A DNA stretch of 64,000 nucleotides from Micromonospora sediminicola (GTDB lineage: Bacteria > Actinomycetota > Actinomycetes > Mycobacteriales > Micromonosporaceae), in the NCBI RefSeq assembly GCF_900089585.1, contig NZ_FLRH01000004.1, positions 241,001-305,000 of the forward strand, in the 5' to 3' direction. This document shows, piece after piece, positions 46,241 to 54,597 of the stretch. The notes under the pieces were generated by a model. The model was not told the origin of the DNA. It saw nothing but the letters and a program-made list of their open reading frames with translations, and did no database searches. The stretch's first letter is position 1; each line of letters starts with the position of its first letter. The translations under genes were made by a program, and so were the position numbers.

Positions 46241-47817
46241 TCGTCGACCTCCTGTCGCAGCAGGGACTCTTCCAGATCCAGATCACGATAGGCGCGGGTG
46301 AGCACCTCCTCCGGGATCCGGCCGGAGTCGCGGGCGGCGCGGAACACCTCCCGCTCGGCGTCGATCATCTCCTGTCGCAGCCGCGCGTACGCCTGGGAGG
46401 GGGTCTCCCGCTCGGTGCCGCCGAGCCGTTCCCAGGCCACGTTGGCGCGGGACGTGGTCAGCCCGCGCAGGCGTTCCACCACGGCCTCCGGCGCGCCCCC
46501 GGCCAGCGCGTCCAGCCGTTCCCGGGCCGCCCGGCTGGCCTGCTGCTGCACCCCGGCGGCGGAGAGCGCGTCCTGCACCGGGTCGTCCGGCGGCAGCCGC
46601 AGCCGCCGGGCCAGCCACGGCAGCGTGGCGCCCTGGCCGACCAGGGTGGCCACGATCACCGCGAACGCCAGCCAGATCAACAGCGCCCGCGGGTAGGGCC
46701 GGTCGTCAGCGAGGGTGAGCGGCAGGCCCAGCGCGGCGGCCAGCGTCACCACGCCGCGCATGCCGGCCCAGCCGATGACGATCGGGAACCGCACCGGGGG
46801 CGCCGGGTCGCGCCGCCGTACCCGGGGCACCAGCCGGGCCAGGTAGGTGGCCGGGAAGACCCAGACGAACCGGGCCAGGAACACGGCCGCCAGCACCGCG
46901 ACGGTGATCGCCGCCAGCGAGCCGACCGGCTCGTCGAGGTCGCGCAGCACCTCGGGCAGTTGCAGGCCGACCAGCAGGAACACCAGCCCTTCCAGCAGGA
47001 ACTGGATCAGCCGCCAGAACGCGGTCACCTGGAGCCGGGAGGCGGCCGACATGAGCAGCGGCAGCTTGTGCCCGATGCCCAGGCCGGTGACCACCACCGC
47101 GACCACGCCGGAGGCGTGGATCTCCTCGGCGGCGAACACCACCGCGAATGGGATGATCAGCGACAGCGCGTTGTCCAGCACCGGGTCGGTGATGCGTTTG
47201 TGCAGGTAGCCGAAGACCACCACGCCGAGCAGCCCGACCAGGACACCGCCGCCGGTGGCGACCACCACCTCCCGGGCCACGTAGCCGAAGCTGACCCCGC
47301 CGGCACTGGCGGTGGCGGCGACGATCGCCACCCGCAGCAGCACCAGCGCGGTGGCGTCGTTGACCAGGCTCTCGCCCTCCAGGATGGTGACGACCCGCCG
47401 GGGCAGGCCGACCCGCCGGGCCACCGCGGTGGCGGCCACCGCGTCGGGCGGCGCCACCACCGCGCCGAGGGCCAGGCAGATCGCGTACGGCAGGTCGGGC
47501 AGGAACAGGTGCACCACGGTGCCCACCACGAACGCGGTGAAGATCACCAGTCCGACGGCGAGCAGCAGGATCGGCCGCAGGTTGAGCCGGAACGCCGGCA
47601 CCGACGTGTTCACCGCCGCCACGTAGAGCAGCGGCGGCAGGATGCCGACCAGCACCAGGTCCGGGTCCAGCCGCACGTGCGGGACGAACGGCAGGAAGGA
47701 CAGCGCGAGACCGAGCACGACCAGCAGGATCGGTGCGAGCAGCCCGAGTCGTCGGGCCAGCGCCGCGCCGAAGGTCGCGATCGCCAGGAAGACCACGACC
47801 TCGAACAGAGCTTCCAT
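46237..47817 (-). CDS. CPA1 family Na+/H+ antiporter
   Basis: A 526-residue antiporter. About twelve helices fill the first 400 residues, with LGAVVAPPDAVAATAVARRV (transport-site helix) and TILEGESLVNDATALVLLRV (the ND ion-binding pair). A soluble C-terminal region of about 120 residues follows, typical of regulated CPA1 exchangers. A TAGGCT box ends 8 bases before the ATG and no Shine-Dalgarno is seen. It overlaps a ubiquitin-binding-like zinc finger gene, which may bind this tail. Confidence 0.88.
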   Translation of the reverse strand: MEALFEVVVFLAIATFGAALARRLGLLAPILLVVLGLALSFLPFVPHVRLDPDLVLVGILPPLLYVAAVNTSVPAFRLNLRPILLLAVGLVIFTAFVVGTVVHLFLPDLPYAICLALGAVVAPPDAVAATAVARRVGLPRRVVTILEGESLVNDATALVLLRVAIVAATASAGGVSFGYVAREVVVATGGGVLVGLLGVVVFGYLHKRITDPVLDNALSLIIPFAVVFAAEEIHASGVVAVVVTGLGIGHKLPLLMSAASRLQVTAFWRLIQFLLEGLVFLLVGLQLPEVLRDLDEPVGSLAAITVAVLAAVFLARFVWVFPATYLARLVPRVRRRDPAPPVRFPIVIGWAGMRGVVTLAAALGLPLTLADDRPYPRALLIWLAFAVIVATLVGQGATLPWLARRLRLPPDDPVQDALSAAGVQQQASRAARERLDALAGGAPEAVVERLRGLTTSRANVAWERLGGTERETPSQAYARLRQEMIDAEREVFRAARDSGRIPEEVLTRAYRDLDLEESLLRQEVDE

Positions 47818-47854
47818 GGGGTCAGAGCCTAGGCGTCCGGCGGCCGGACCGTGA

Positions 47855-48820
47855 TCACGCGCCCCCGCGCACCTTCGGCAGCACCTCCGCGCCGAACGCG
47901 TCGACGAACGCCCGCTGCTCCTGCCCGACGTGGTGCAGGGCGATCTGGTCGAAGCCCAGCGCCACGTACTCCTCCAGCCAGCCGACGTGCCGGCCCAGGT
48001 CGGCGGAGACGTTGACGGTCTCGGTGACCTTCGCCATCGGCACGTCGGCGCTGGCCACGTCGAAGTGCTCGGCGGTCTCCAGGTCCCAGCAGACCGGCGG
48101 GGCGAAGACGTTGCTGCGCCACTGCTCGTACGCGATCGCCTCGGCCTCGGCCTGCTCGGGCGCCCAGCTGACGTGCACCTGCAGGTGCAGCGGTCCGCGC
48201 CCGCCGGCGTCCCGGTAGGCGTCGATCATCTGGCGCAGGTGGTCCACCGGCGCGTTGACGGTGATCAGGCCGTCGGCCCACTGGGCGCACCAGCGGGCGG
48301 TGGCGACGCTGACCGCGGCCCCGACCAGCGCGGGCGGCTCCTCGGGCCGGGTCCACAGCTTCGCCCGGTCCACCGTGACCAGCCCGTCGTGGCTGACCTC
48401 CTCGCCGGCCAGCAACGCCCGGATCACGTCGACGCACTCGCGCAGCCGCGCGCTGCGCAGCTCCTTGCGCGGCCACACGTCGCCGGTGATGTGCTCGTTG
48501 CTGGCCTCGCCGGTGCCCAGGGCGGCCCAGAAGCGGCCCGGGTACATGGCGCCGAGCGTGCCGATGGCCTGCGCGATGATGGCCGGGTGGTAGCGCTGGC
48601 CCGGCGCGTTGACCACGCCGAACGACAGGTTCGTGGCCTGGAGCGCGGCGCCGAGCCAGGACCAGGCGAAGCCGGACTGGCCCTGCCGCTCGCTCCAGGG
48701 CGAGAAGTGGTCGGAGCACATCGCGGCGTCGAAGCCGGCGCGCTCGGCGTGGATCACCGCCTCCAGCAGCTTCGCCGGGTGGATCTGCTCGTGGGATGCG
48801 TGAAAGCCGAACGCCGTCAT
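47855..48820 (-). CDS. F420-dependent LLM-class oxidoreductase (TIGR03557-like)
   Basis: A 321-residue luciferase-like TIM barrel. FGFHASHEQIHPAKLLEAVI, SDHFSPWSERQGQSGFAWSW and RYHPAIIAQAIGTLGAMYPG match the F420-dependent glucose-6-phosphate dehydrogenase-like group. It would use coenzyme F420, consistent with an actinomycete. Substrate not determined. Start at 48820 with TAGGAG eight bases upstream. Confidence 0.85.
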   Translation of the reverse strand: MTAFGFHASHEQIHPAKLLEAVIHAERAGFDAAMCSDHFSPWSERQGQSGFAWSWLGAALQATNLSFGVVNAPGQRYHPAIIAQAIGTLGAMYPGRFWAALGTGEASNEHITGDVWPRKELRSARLRECVDVIRALLAGEEVSHDGLVTVDRAKLWTRPEEPPALVGAAVSVATARWCAQWADGLITVNAPVDHLRQMIDAYRDAGGRGPLHLQVHVSWAPEQAEAEAIAYEQWRSNVFAPPVCWDLETAEHFDVASADVPMAKVTETVNVSADLGRHVGWLEEYVALGFDQIALHHVGQEQRAFVDAFGAEVLPKVRGGA

Positions 48821-48861
48821 GGGCAGCACTCCTACCCATGACGGCGTCCGGCCAACCGTGA

Positions 48862-50274
48862 CTACTCGGCGTGCGCGCCGGCGCCCGCGCCGGCCTCCCC
48901 CTCGCCGATCCAGACCGTCTTGGTGTTGCAGAACTCCCGCATGCCCAGGGCGGACAGCTCGCGGCCGTAGCCGGAGTTCTTCACGCCGCCGAACGGCAGC
49001 TCCGGGTAGGACGTGGTCATGCCGTTGATGAAGACGTTGCCGGCGTCCAGGTCCTCGGCGAAGCGTTCCTGTTCGGCCGGGTCCGTGGTCCAGGCGTTGG
49101 AGCCGAGGCCGAAGCTGGTGCCGTTGGCCACCTCGATCGCCTCGTCGTACGAGCCGACCCGGTAGAGGCCGGCCACCGGCCCGAACACCTCCTCGCCCCA
49201 CATCCGCATCTCGGGCCGCAGGTCGGTGACCACGGTCGGCGGGTAGAACCAGCCGTCCCCGGCCGGCTTCTCGCCGCCGCACAGCACGGTGGCGCCCTGG
49301 TCGACGGCGTCGGTCACCTGCGCGTGCACCTCGTCCCGGCCGCGCTCGCTGGCCAGCGGGCCGACGTCGGTGTGGTCGTCCATCGGGTCGCCGACCCGCA
49401 GCGCCGCCATCCGGGCGGCGAACTTCTCGGCGAACGCGTCGAAGACGTCGGTGTGCACGATGAACCGCTTGGCGGCGATGCAGGACTGGCCGTTGTTCTG
49501 GCAGCGGGCGGTGGTGGCCACCTCGGCCGCCTTGTCCAGGTCGGCCGAGGGCATCACCACGAACGGGTCGCTGCCGCCCAGTTCCAGCACGGTCTTCTTG
49601 ATCTCCCGGCCGGCGATCTGGGCGATGGACCGGCCGGCCGGCTCGCTGCCGGTGAGCGTGGCGGCGCGCACCCGCGGGTCGCTGAGGATCCGGTCCACCG
49701 CGTCGGAGCCGACGAGCAGGGTGGTGAACGCACCCTCGGGGAAACCGGCCCGGCGGAACACGTCCTCCAGGTAGAGGGCGGTCTGCGGCACGTTGGAGGC
49801 GTGCTTGAGCAGGCCGGTGTTGCCGGCCATCAGGGCCGGCGCGGCGAAGCGCATCACCTGCCAGAGCGGGAAGTTCCACGGCATCACCGCGAGCACCGGG
49901 CCGATCGGCTGGTAGCGCACGTACGCCCGCTTCGCCTTGACCGCGGCGGCGTCGGCCGGCTCGTCGGCGAGCATCCTCGGCGCGTTCTCGGCGTAGAAGC
50001 GGCAGGCGGTGGCGCACTTGGTCACCTCCGCCTTCGCGGCGGCGTACGTCTTGCCCATCTCGGTGGTCATCAGCCGGGCGGTTTCGTCCCGCTCGGCGTC
50101 GAGCAGGTCGGCGGCGGCCAGCAGCCACCGGGCGCGCTGCGCGATCGTGGTGTCCCGCAACTGCCGGTACGCGAGGTGGGCGCGCTCGATGGCGGCGTCG
50201 ATCTGTTCGTCCGACATCGCGTCGTACGTCTTGAGCACCTGTCCGGTGGCGGGATTGGTGGTGGCGATGGGCAT
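48862..50274 (-). CDS. gabD: NADP-dependent succinic semialdehyde dehydrogenase
   Basis: A 470-residue aldehyde dehydrogenase of the GabD1 type. GPVLAVMPWNFPLWQVMRFA (cofactor site), LTGSEPAGRSIAQIAG, VLELGGSDPFVVMPSAD (general base Glu), CQNNGQSCIAAKRFIV (catalytic Cys) and EEVFGPVAGLY are all intact. It oxidises succinic semialdehyde to succinate in the GABA shunt; related aldehydes are possible. A Gly/Ala-rich tail is lineage-specific. It precedes the F420 enzyme on the same strand by 41 bases, so co-transcription is likely. Confidence 0.85.
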   Translation of the reverse strand: MPIATTNPATGQVLKTYDAMSDEQIDAAIERAHLAYRQLRDTTIAQRARWLLAAADLLDAERDETARLMTTEMGKTYAAAKAEVTKCATACRFYAENAPRMLADEPADAAAVKAKRAYVRYQPIGPVLAVMPWNFPLWQVMRFAAPALMAGNTGLLKHASNVPQTALYLEDVFRRAGFPEGAFTTLLVGSDAVDRILSDPRVRAATLTGSEPAGRSIAQIAGREIKKTVLELGGSDPFVVMPSADLDKAAEVATTARCQNNGQSCIAAKRFIVHTDVFDAFAEKFAARMAALRVGDPMDDHTDVGPLASERGRDEVHAQVTDAVDQGATVLCGGEKPAGDGWFYPPTVVTDLRPEMRMWGEEVFGPVAGLYRVGSYDEAIEVANGTSFGLGSNAWTTDPAEQERFAEDLDAGNVFINGMTTSYPELPFGGVKNSGYGRELSALGMREFCNTKTVWIGEGEAGAGAGAHAE

Positions 50275-50286
50275 CTCGTACTCCTG

Positions 50287-50550
50287 TCACTCGAACAGTG
50301 AGTGCCGCACGCCCGGCTCCTCCCGGCGGCGGGCGGCGCGGCGGCGCTGGATCACGACCAGGTCGACCACGGCCACCACGGCGAGGAGCGCGCAGACGAC
50401 GCCCAGCCAGGCCACGTCGGCGGCGAACGCGAGCACCGCGAAGACGGCCATCACCACCAGACCGAACAGGGCCAGCACGAGGCGCAGGTTGAGCGCGCTG
50501 TTCGCGTGGCCGACCGTGCCTCGGGCGCGGCGGGGCTGTGATCGGGTCAT
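50287..50550 (-). CDS. small two-helix membrane protein
   Basis: An 87-residue protein with two hydrophobic segments (LRLVLALFGLVVMAVFAVLA and VAWLGVVCALLAVVAVVDLV) between basic ends. No family recognised, though similar small proteins are frequent in actinomycetes. It lies 12 bases upstream of gabD on the same strand. The GGGAGG is too close to the ATG to act normally, while a stress-type promoter would start transcription only 2-3 bases before it. Confidence 0.6.
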   Translation of the reverse strand: MTRSQPRRARGTVGHANSALNLRLVLALFGLVVMAVFAVLAFAADVAWLGVVCALLAVVAVVDLVVIQRRRAARRREEPGVRHSLFE

Positions 50551-50559
50551 TCCTCCCGG

Positions 50560-50584
50560 CTACCCCGGCTCGGCCGGGGTTAAC
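50560..50584 (-). promoter_or_regulatory. SigB/SigF-type promoter
   Basis: On the minus strand GTTA (50584-50581), 15 bases, GGGTAG (50565-50560), just before the ATG at 50550. One mismatch in the -35. Confidence 0.45.
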
Positions 50585-50723
50585 CGGTGGGGCGCGTGGT
50601 GGCGCCGCCGGGCCGGTGATCCGGGACACCCGGCGGGTACGCGGTGGATGGCGCCACCGGTCGGGTGCGTTACATCGGTCTGCCGGTACCGACGGAGATC
50701 CCGCGGCGGTGGAGAGGATGGGC

Positions 50724-51323
50724 ATGACCACGACGCAGGCCGTACCCGTGACCGTCGCGGTCTCCCGGCGCGCCGACCCGGCGCGGACCGGTGAGATGGT
50801 GGCGTGGATGCGGGCCGGCACGGCGCTCGCGGAGAGTTTCCCCGGTTTCCTCGGCGCCGGCTTCGTCCGCAGCGCGCCCGGTTCCGCCGAGTGGCACGTG
50901 ATGTACCGCTTCGCCGACGCCGACACGCTGCGCGGCTGGGAGGACTCGCCGCAGCGGCACTGGTGGTTGAGTTCGGCCCAGGGCATCGTCGAGCACACCC
51001 GGGTGGAACGCCGCACCGGCATCGAGGGCTGGTTCGACCCGCCGGTGGACCACGTGGTGGAGACGTTCGGCGAGGCCGAGCCGGTCGTGCCGGCCGCGCC
51101 TCCGCGCTGGAAGCAGGCGGTCACCATCTGGCTGGCGTTCTTCCCGCTCAGCCTCACCGCCACGCTGCTGACCGCGCGGTTCCTCGCCGACGTGCCGCTG
51201 GCCGGGCGGACGCTGCTGATGACGCTGGTGCTGACCCCGCTGATGACGTACCTGGTGCTGCCGCGCATCACCCGGGCGCTGCACTGGTGGCTGCACGGCC
51301 TGCCCACGCCGTGGCGCCGGTGA
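50724..51323 (+). CDS. antibiotic biosynthesis monooxygenase-like membrane protein
   Basis: A 199-residue protein. The first half is an ABM dimeric ferredoxin-like domain (VTVAVSRRADPARTGEMVAW, then PGFLGAGFVRSAPGSAEWHV). The second half has two hydrophobic helices (VTIWLAFFPLSLTATLLTAR and LLMTLVLTPLMTYLVL). This ABM plus two-helix arrangement is known in bacteria but its function is not. GGAGAGG is 6 bases before the ATG at 50724, which rules out the ATG at 50718. Confidence 0.75.
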   Translation: MTTTQAVPVTVAVSRRADPARTGEMVAWMRAGTALAESFPGFLGAGFVRSAPGSAEWHVMYRFADADTLRGWEDSPQRHWWLSSAQGIVEHTRVERRTGIEGWFDPPVDHVVETFGEAEPVVPAAPPRWKQAVTIWLAFFPLSLTATLLTARFLADVPLAGRTLLMTLVLTPLMTYLVLPRITRALHWWLHGLPTPWRR

Positions 51324-51456
51324 GTTCACGATCGGGTCACACCACACCCATGTGAACGACGGTCGTCGATGGCAGAAAGGCGACAGAGCCCCCGGACGGA
51401 CGGTCGAGGCGCATAGGGTCGACGGGCCCGTTGGTGCCGCCGGACGGGGGACCTGA

Positions 51457-52299
51457 ATGCCTCGACGTTGGATCGCCGCGCTGGCCTGCCTCGCGGCGCT
51501 GGTCGCGCTGGCCTGCGACGGCTCCGGCTCGGCGTCGCCCCGCCCGACCGACACGCCCCGCCCCGGCGACCCCCGGGTGCTGACCGCGCTCGGCGACTCG
51601 ATCAGCACCGGCTTCGGTTCCTGCCTGGTGCTGGTGAGCTGCGAACGCCACTCCTGGTCGACCGGGGACAGCCTGCGGGTGGAGAGCGTCTACCGGCGGC
51701 TGCGGGCCGACGCGCCGGCGCTGCGGGCGTACAACCGGGCGGTGCCCGGCGCCCGCGCGGCGGGGCTGGCCGACCAGGCCCGGGCCGCGGTACGCGACAA
51801 GGCCGACCTGGTCACCGTGTTGATCGGGGCGAACGACGCCTGCCGGGACGACGTCGACGCGATGACGCCGACCGCCACCTTCCGGAACCAGGTCGACACC
51901 GCGCTGGCCGTGCTGCGCAAGGGCCGGCCGAAGGCGCGGGTGCTGGTGGTCAGCATCCCGGACCTGCACCGGCTCTGGCAGCTCGGGCACACCGAGCCCC
52001 GCGCGGTGCGGGCCTGGTCGCGGGGCGTCTGCCCGGCGCTGCTGGCCGACGCCACGTCGACCGCGCCCGCCGTGGTCGCCCGCCGGGCCCGGGTCCGGGA
52101 GCGGCTCGAGGCGTACGACGCGCAGCTGCGCGCCGCCTGCCGGGCCTACGGTTCGCGCTGCCGCTGGGACGGCGGCGCGGTCCACCGGCACCGGTTCGAC
52201 CTGGACCAGGTCAACGCGCTGGACTGGTTCCACCCCAACGCCGCCGGGCAGGGCCGGCTGGCGGAGGTGGCCTGGAACGCCTCCCGCTGGAACGACTGA
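51457..52299 (+). CDS. GDSL/SGNH-type secreted lipoprotein hydrolase
   Basis: A 280-residue esterase. The N-terminus WIAALACLAALVALAC is a lipoprotein signal with a lipobox ending in Cys at about residue 20, so the enzyme should be anchored to the outer face of the membrane. SGNH blocks are clear: LTALGDSISTGFGSC (Ser), a central Gly region, VTVLIGANDAC (Asn), and DWFHPNAAGQGRLAE (Asp and His). Substrate unknown, likely an acyl or acetyl ester of the cell wall or environment. Confidence 0.85.
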   Translation: MPRRWIAALACLAALVALACDGSGSASPRPTDTPRPGDPRVLTALGDSISTGFGSCLVLVSCERHSWSTGDSLRVESVYRRLRADAPALRAYNRAVPGARAAGLADQARAAVRDKADLVTVLIGANDACRDDVDAMTPTATFRNQVDTALAVLRKGRPKARVLVVSIPDLHRLWQLGHTEPRAVRAWSRGVCPALLADATSTAPAVVARRARVRERLEAYDAQLRAACRAYGSRCRWDGGAVHRHRFDLDQVNALDWFHPNAAGQGRLAEVAWNASRWND

Positions 52300-52331
52300 C
52301 CGGCCCGACGGGCGGTCCGACCGTCGGTCAG
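52296..52331. terminator. convergent hairpin overlapping both stop codons
   Basis: CTGACCG (52296-52302) and CGGTCAG (52325-52331) pair, with further CGACGG/CCGTCG pairing inside. Each arm contains the stop codon of one of the convergent genes. Confidence 0.45.
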
Positions 52332-53062
52332 GGTTGGCGCGGGCCGGGCAGTTGGCGGGGCCCGGCGTCGCGGTAGAGCGCCCGGGCCCGGTCGGCGAGT
52401 TCCCTGGTGGCCGAGGAGTTGGCCCAGGTGCCGAGCACGATGGCGGCGCCCGGGACGACCTTGGCGAACATCCGCTTGGCGGCGCGCACCCCGGCCATCC
52501 GGGCCAGCCGCACCCCGAGCTGGAGCATCACCCGGCCCAGCGCCCGGTCGCCGGCCGAGCCGAACAACGCGCCGGCCCGCTCCCGGCCGGCGGCCACGCC
52601 GAGCGCCAGCCGGGCGGTCGCGGCGACCTTGTGCACACGCTGGAGCACCAGCAGGTCCGTCGCCCGGTCGGTGTGCGTCGGGTCGGCGCCGTAGGCGGCG
52701 GCCACGTGCAGCACCAGCCGGGCCTGGGTCCAGGCCAGCACGCCGACGTCGATGACGGCGCCGGGCAGCCCGGCGGCGCCGGAGACCGCGCCGGAGAGCC
52801 GGGCGTGGTTGACGAACCGGCGGACCGCCTGGTCGGCCAGGTGCTCGGCCGGCACGTCCGGCCGCAGCGCCCGCTCCCGGGCGGCCCACTGCGCGGCCTC
52901 CGGGCCGAGCCGGCGCACCGCCTCCAGGGCCAGGTGCTCCGGCGCGTACTGCGGGTCCTCGCGCATCCGGTCCCAGAGCGGGGCCGGGGGCGCCTCGGGC
53001 GCGTCCACGGGCGGGCCTGGGGCGGCGTTGTGCTGCCCGTCGACGGGGGCGGGGTCGGTCAC
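52328..53062 (-). CDS. EcsC-like protein
   Basis: A 244-residue protein with a Pro-rich N-terminus (about 1-30) and a helical EcsC-type region: AVIDVGVLAWTQARLVLHVA, then VGRAAKRMF-like helices and VPGAAIVLGTWANSSATREL near the end. EcsC family members are membrane-associated; function is unclear. I use the GTG at 53062, preceded by GGAGCC; an open frame continues to 53176 without family resemblance. A small gene lies 37 bases upstream on the same strand. Confidence 0.65.
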   Translation of the reverse strand: MTDPAPVDGQHNAAPGPPVDAPEAPPAPLWDRMREDPQYAPEHLALEAVRRLGPEAAQWAARERALRPDVPAEHLADQAVRRFVNHARLSGAVSGAAGLPGAVIDVGVLAWTQARLVLHVAAAYGADPTHTDRATDLLVLQRVHKVAATARLALGVAAGRERAGALFGSAGDRALGRVMLQLGVRLARMAGVRAAKRMFAKVVPGAAIVLGTWANSSATRELADRARALYRDAGPRQLPGPRQP

Positions 53063-53099
53063 GGGGGGCTCCGAGGCTCGTCGGGCGGGGGTGGGCGGG

Positions 53100-53249
53100 T
53101 CAGCGCCGGCGCGTCGACGACAGCCGGGTGGCGATCTGCCGCAGCCGGGCCTGGTTCTCCGGCTTGGCCATCTCACGCCGGCCGCGGTCGACCAGCTGCT
53201 GGCCGCGCGGCGACCGCAGGAAGGCGGTGATCCGTTGCATCAGCGACAT
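53100..53249 (-). CDS. 49-residue basic protein
   Basis: MSLMQRITAFLRSPRGQQLV and then a charged helix ending RQIATRLSSTRRR. Too short for most gene finders. Support: AGGAGGA five bases before the ATG, normal coding third positions, and a stress-type promoter upstream. Similar short Arg-rich proteins with an SPRGQ-like motif occur in actinomycetes; no function is known. Confidence 0.6.
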   Translation of the reverse strand: MSLMQRITAFLRSPRGQQLVDRGRREMAKPENQARLRQIATRLSSTRRR

Positions 53250-53304
53250 GACGTCCTCCTGTCCGCGGTCCCCATCATGTGTACCTGGAACCGGCAAGTC
53301 CCTG

Positions 53305-53329
53305 ATACCCGGACCGGCCGTCCGGCAAC
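53305..53329 (-). promoter_or_regulatory. SigB/SigF-type promoter for the 49-residue protein
   Basis: On the minus strand GTTG (53329-53326), 15 bases, GGGTAT (53310-53305), about 55 bases before the ATG. The -10 is perfect, the -35 has one mismatch. Confidence 0.45.
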
Positions 53330-53341
53330 CGTCCACACCGG

Positions 53342-54205
53342 TCAGCCCAGGATCTCCGCCACCACCTCGCCGGCCCGCCACTCGTGCTGCGCGTACGCGT
53401 CGGGGAACGCGGAGATCTGGACCGCCTGGGCGGCGACCGAGAGCGGCAGGTCCTGCCAGCCCGGGATCTCCTCCAGGGCGGAGAGGAACGCCTTGGTCGC
53501 GTACTCGGGGTCCATCAGCTCGGCGACGGTGCCCCAGCCGCTGCTCGGCCGCTGCTGGAACAGCCCGACCGAGTCGTGGTCCCAGCCGATGGCCTGGTGC
53601 GGGTACTCCTGCGACTCGGGCAGCACACCGCTGGCGTAGTTCAGCAGGGTGCTCTCCTGCATGGCGGTGGCCACCGCGATGACCAGCGCCCGGCGCGGCA
53701 CGCCCATCTCCCGGCCGGCCCGCACGATCTGGGTGGCGTTGTCCATCTGGGCGCGGGTCAGGCCGGCGACCGGAACGATCCGCCGCGGCTTCGGCTTCGG
53801 CTTGGCCTTCGGCTTCGCCTTGGCCGTGACGGTCGGGGAAGGGGTGGCGCTCGGTGTGGTCGGCGCGGTGCTCGGGCGGGCCATGCCGCGCGAGGCGGCG
53901 TCCACCGCCGCCCGCTCGGCGGCCTCGGCGGTGGGGGCCGGGGACGCGGCGCGCTCGGGGGCGCCGAAGCCCACCTGGCTGACGCCGACCAGGCCGAGGC
54001 AGCAGGCCGCGCCGGTGGCGACCGCGAGCCTGGTCCGGCCGGGCCGGGGGGCCACGGGGGTGCGCAGGGCCCGGAAACGGGTACGCCAGCTGCCGGTGGC
54101 CTCCGGCGGACAAGCGGTTGTCGGATCGGTCGAGGGGGTATCGTCCGAACGGTCAGCCGGGCGGCCGGGGCCGTTCGGGTCGTCGAGGGTGCCGTCGTCA
54201 CGCAT
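53342..54205 (-). CDS. membrane-anchored transglycosylase-like protein
   Basis: A 287-residue protein: cytoplasmic Pro/Asp-rich start (about 1-58), one hydrophobic segment (LAVATGAACCLGLVGVSQVG, about 60-79), an extended Thr/Pro and KPKPKP linker (about 100-142), and a C-terminal domain with AVATAMQESTLLNYASG and DHDSVGLFQQRPSSGWGTVA. The Glu in MQES and the GLFQQRP motif are typical of lysozyme-like peptidoglycan hydrolases of actinomycetes. It should act on the cell wall. A TAGCCT box 6 bases before the ATG indicates a leaderless mRNA. Confidence 0.75.
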   Translation of the reverse strand: MRDDGTLDDPNGPGRPADRSDDTPSTDPTTACPPEATGSWRTRFRALRTPVAPRPGRTRLAVATGAACCLGLVGVSQVGFGAPERAASPAPTAEAAERAAVDAASRGMARPSTAPTTPSATPSPTVTAKAKPKAKPKPKPRRIVPVAGLTRAQMDNATQIVRAGREMGVPRRALVIAVATAMQESTLLNYASGVLPESQEYPHQAIGWDHDSVGLFQQRPSSGWGTVAELMDPEYATKAFLSALEEIPGWQDLPLSVAAQAVQISAFPDAYAQHEWRAGEVVAEILG

Positions 54206-54217
54206 CCGACGAGGCTA
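54206..54217 (-). promoter_or_regulatory. leaderless-type -10 box for the transglycosylase-like gene
   Basis: TAGCCT (54217-54212, minus strand) ends 6 bases before the ATG at 54205. Confidence 0.55.
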
Positions 54218-54597
54218 GGCAGGGCAAACCGGGATCACCCAGGCCTAATGGGTGGCCCTCGCCACACTTTGGTCCGGACCTGCCCGACATTGCCCCACAC
54301 CACGCCTGGAGCAGGGTCAGAACCGGCGAACCGGACCAACCTCCGGTCCGCCGAGAGCCCGGGCGGCGCGGGCAGGAACCTCGCAGCCGCCCACCTCCCG
54401 GCCGATGATCCACTAACTCGTCCGTTCGGACGATACGGCGGTGGGCCGGCCGATCCGGGGCGTGGCCGAATTGTGATCACCAAACGGGCAGCGGACCGGT
54501 CCGTAACGGAATGGACCACACCCCCCGGTACGTTGGCCGAACCGGGGGCGCCGTGCGCACGGCGCTTCCGTACGCGTCGACAGGGAGGACCCCACCG
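54218..54597. other. intergenic region with palindromes
   Basis: A 380-base stretch without a convincing gene, between divergent genes. It holds CGTCCG/CGGACG separated by TT (at about 54419-54432) and a perfect 18-base palindrome (54548-54565: GCGCCGTGC followed by its complement) 32 bases before the PAC2 start. TACGTT at 54527-54534 could be the PAC2 -10. The palindrome would then lie in the transcribed leader or act as an operator. Confidence 0.4.
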
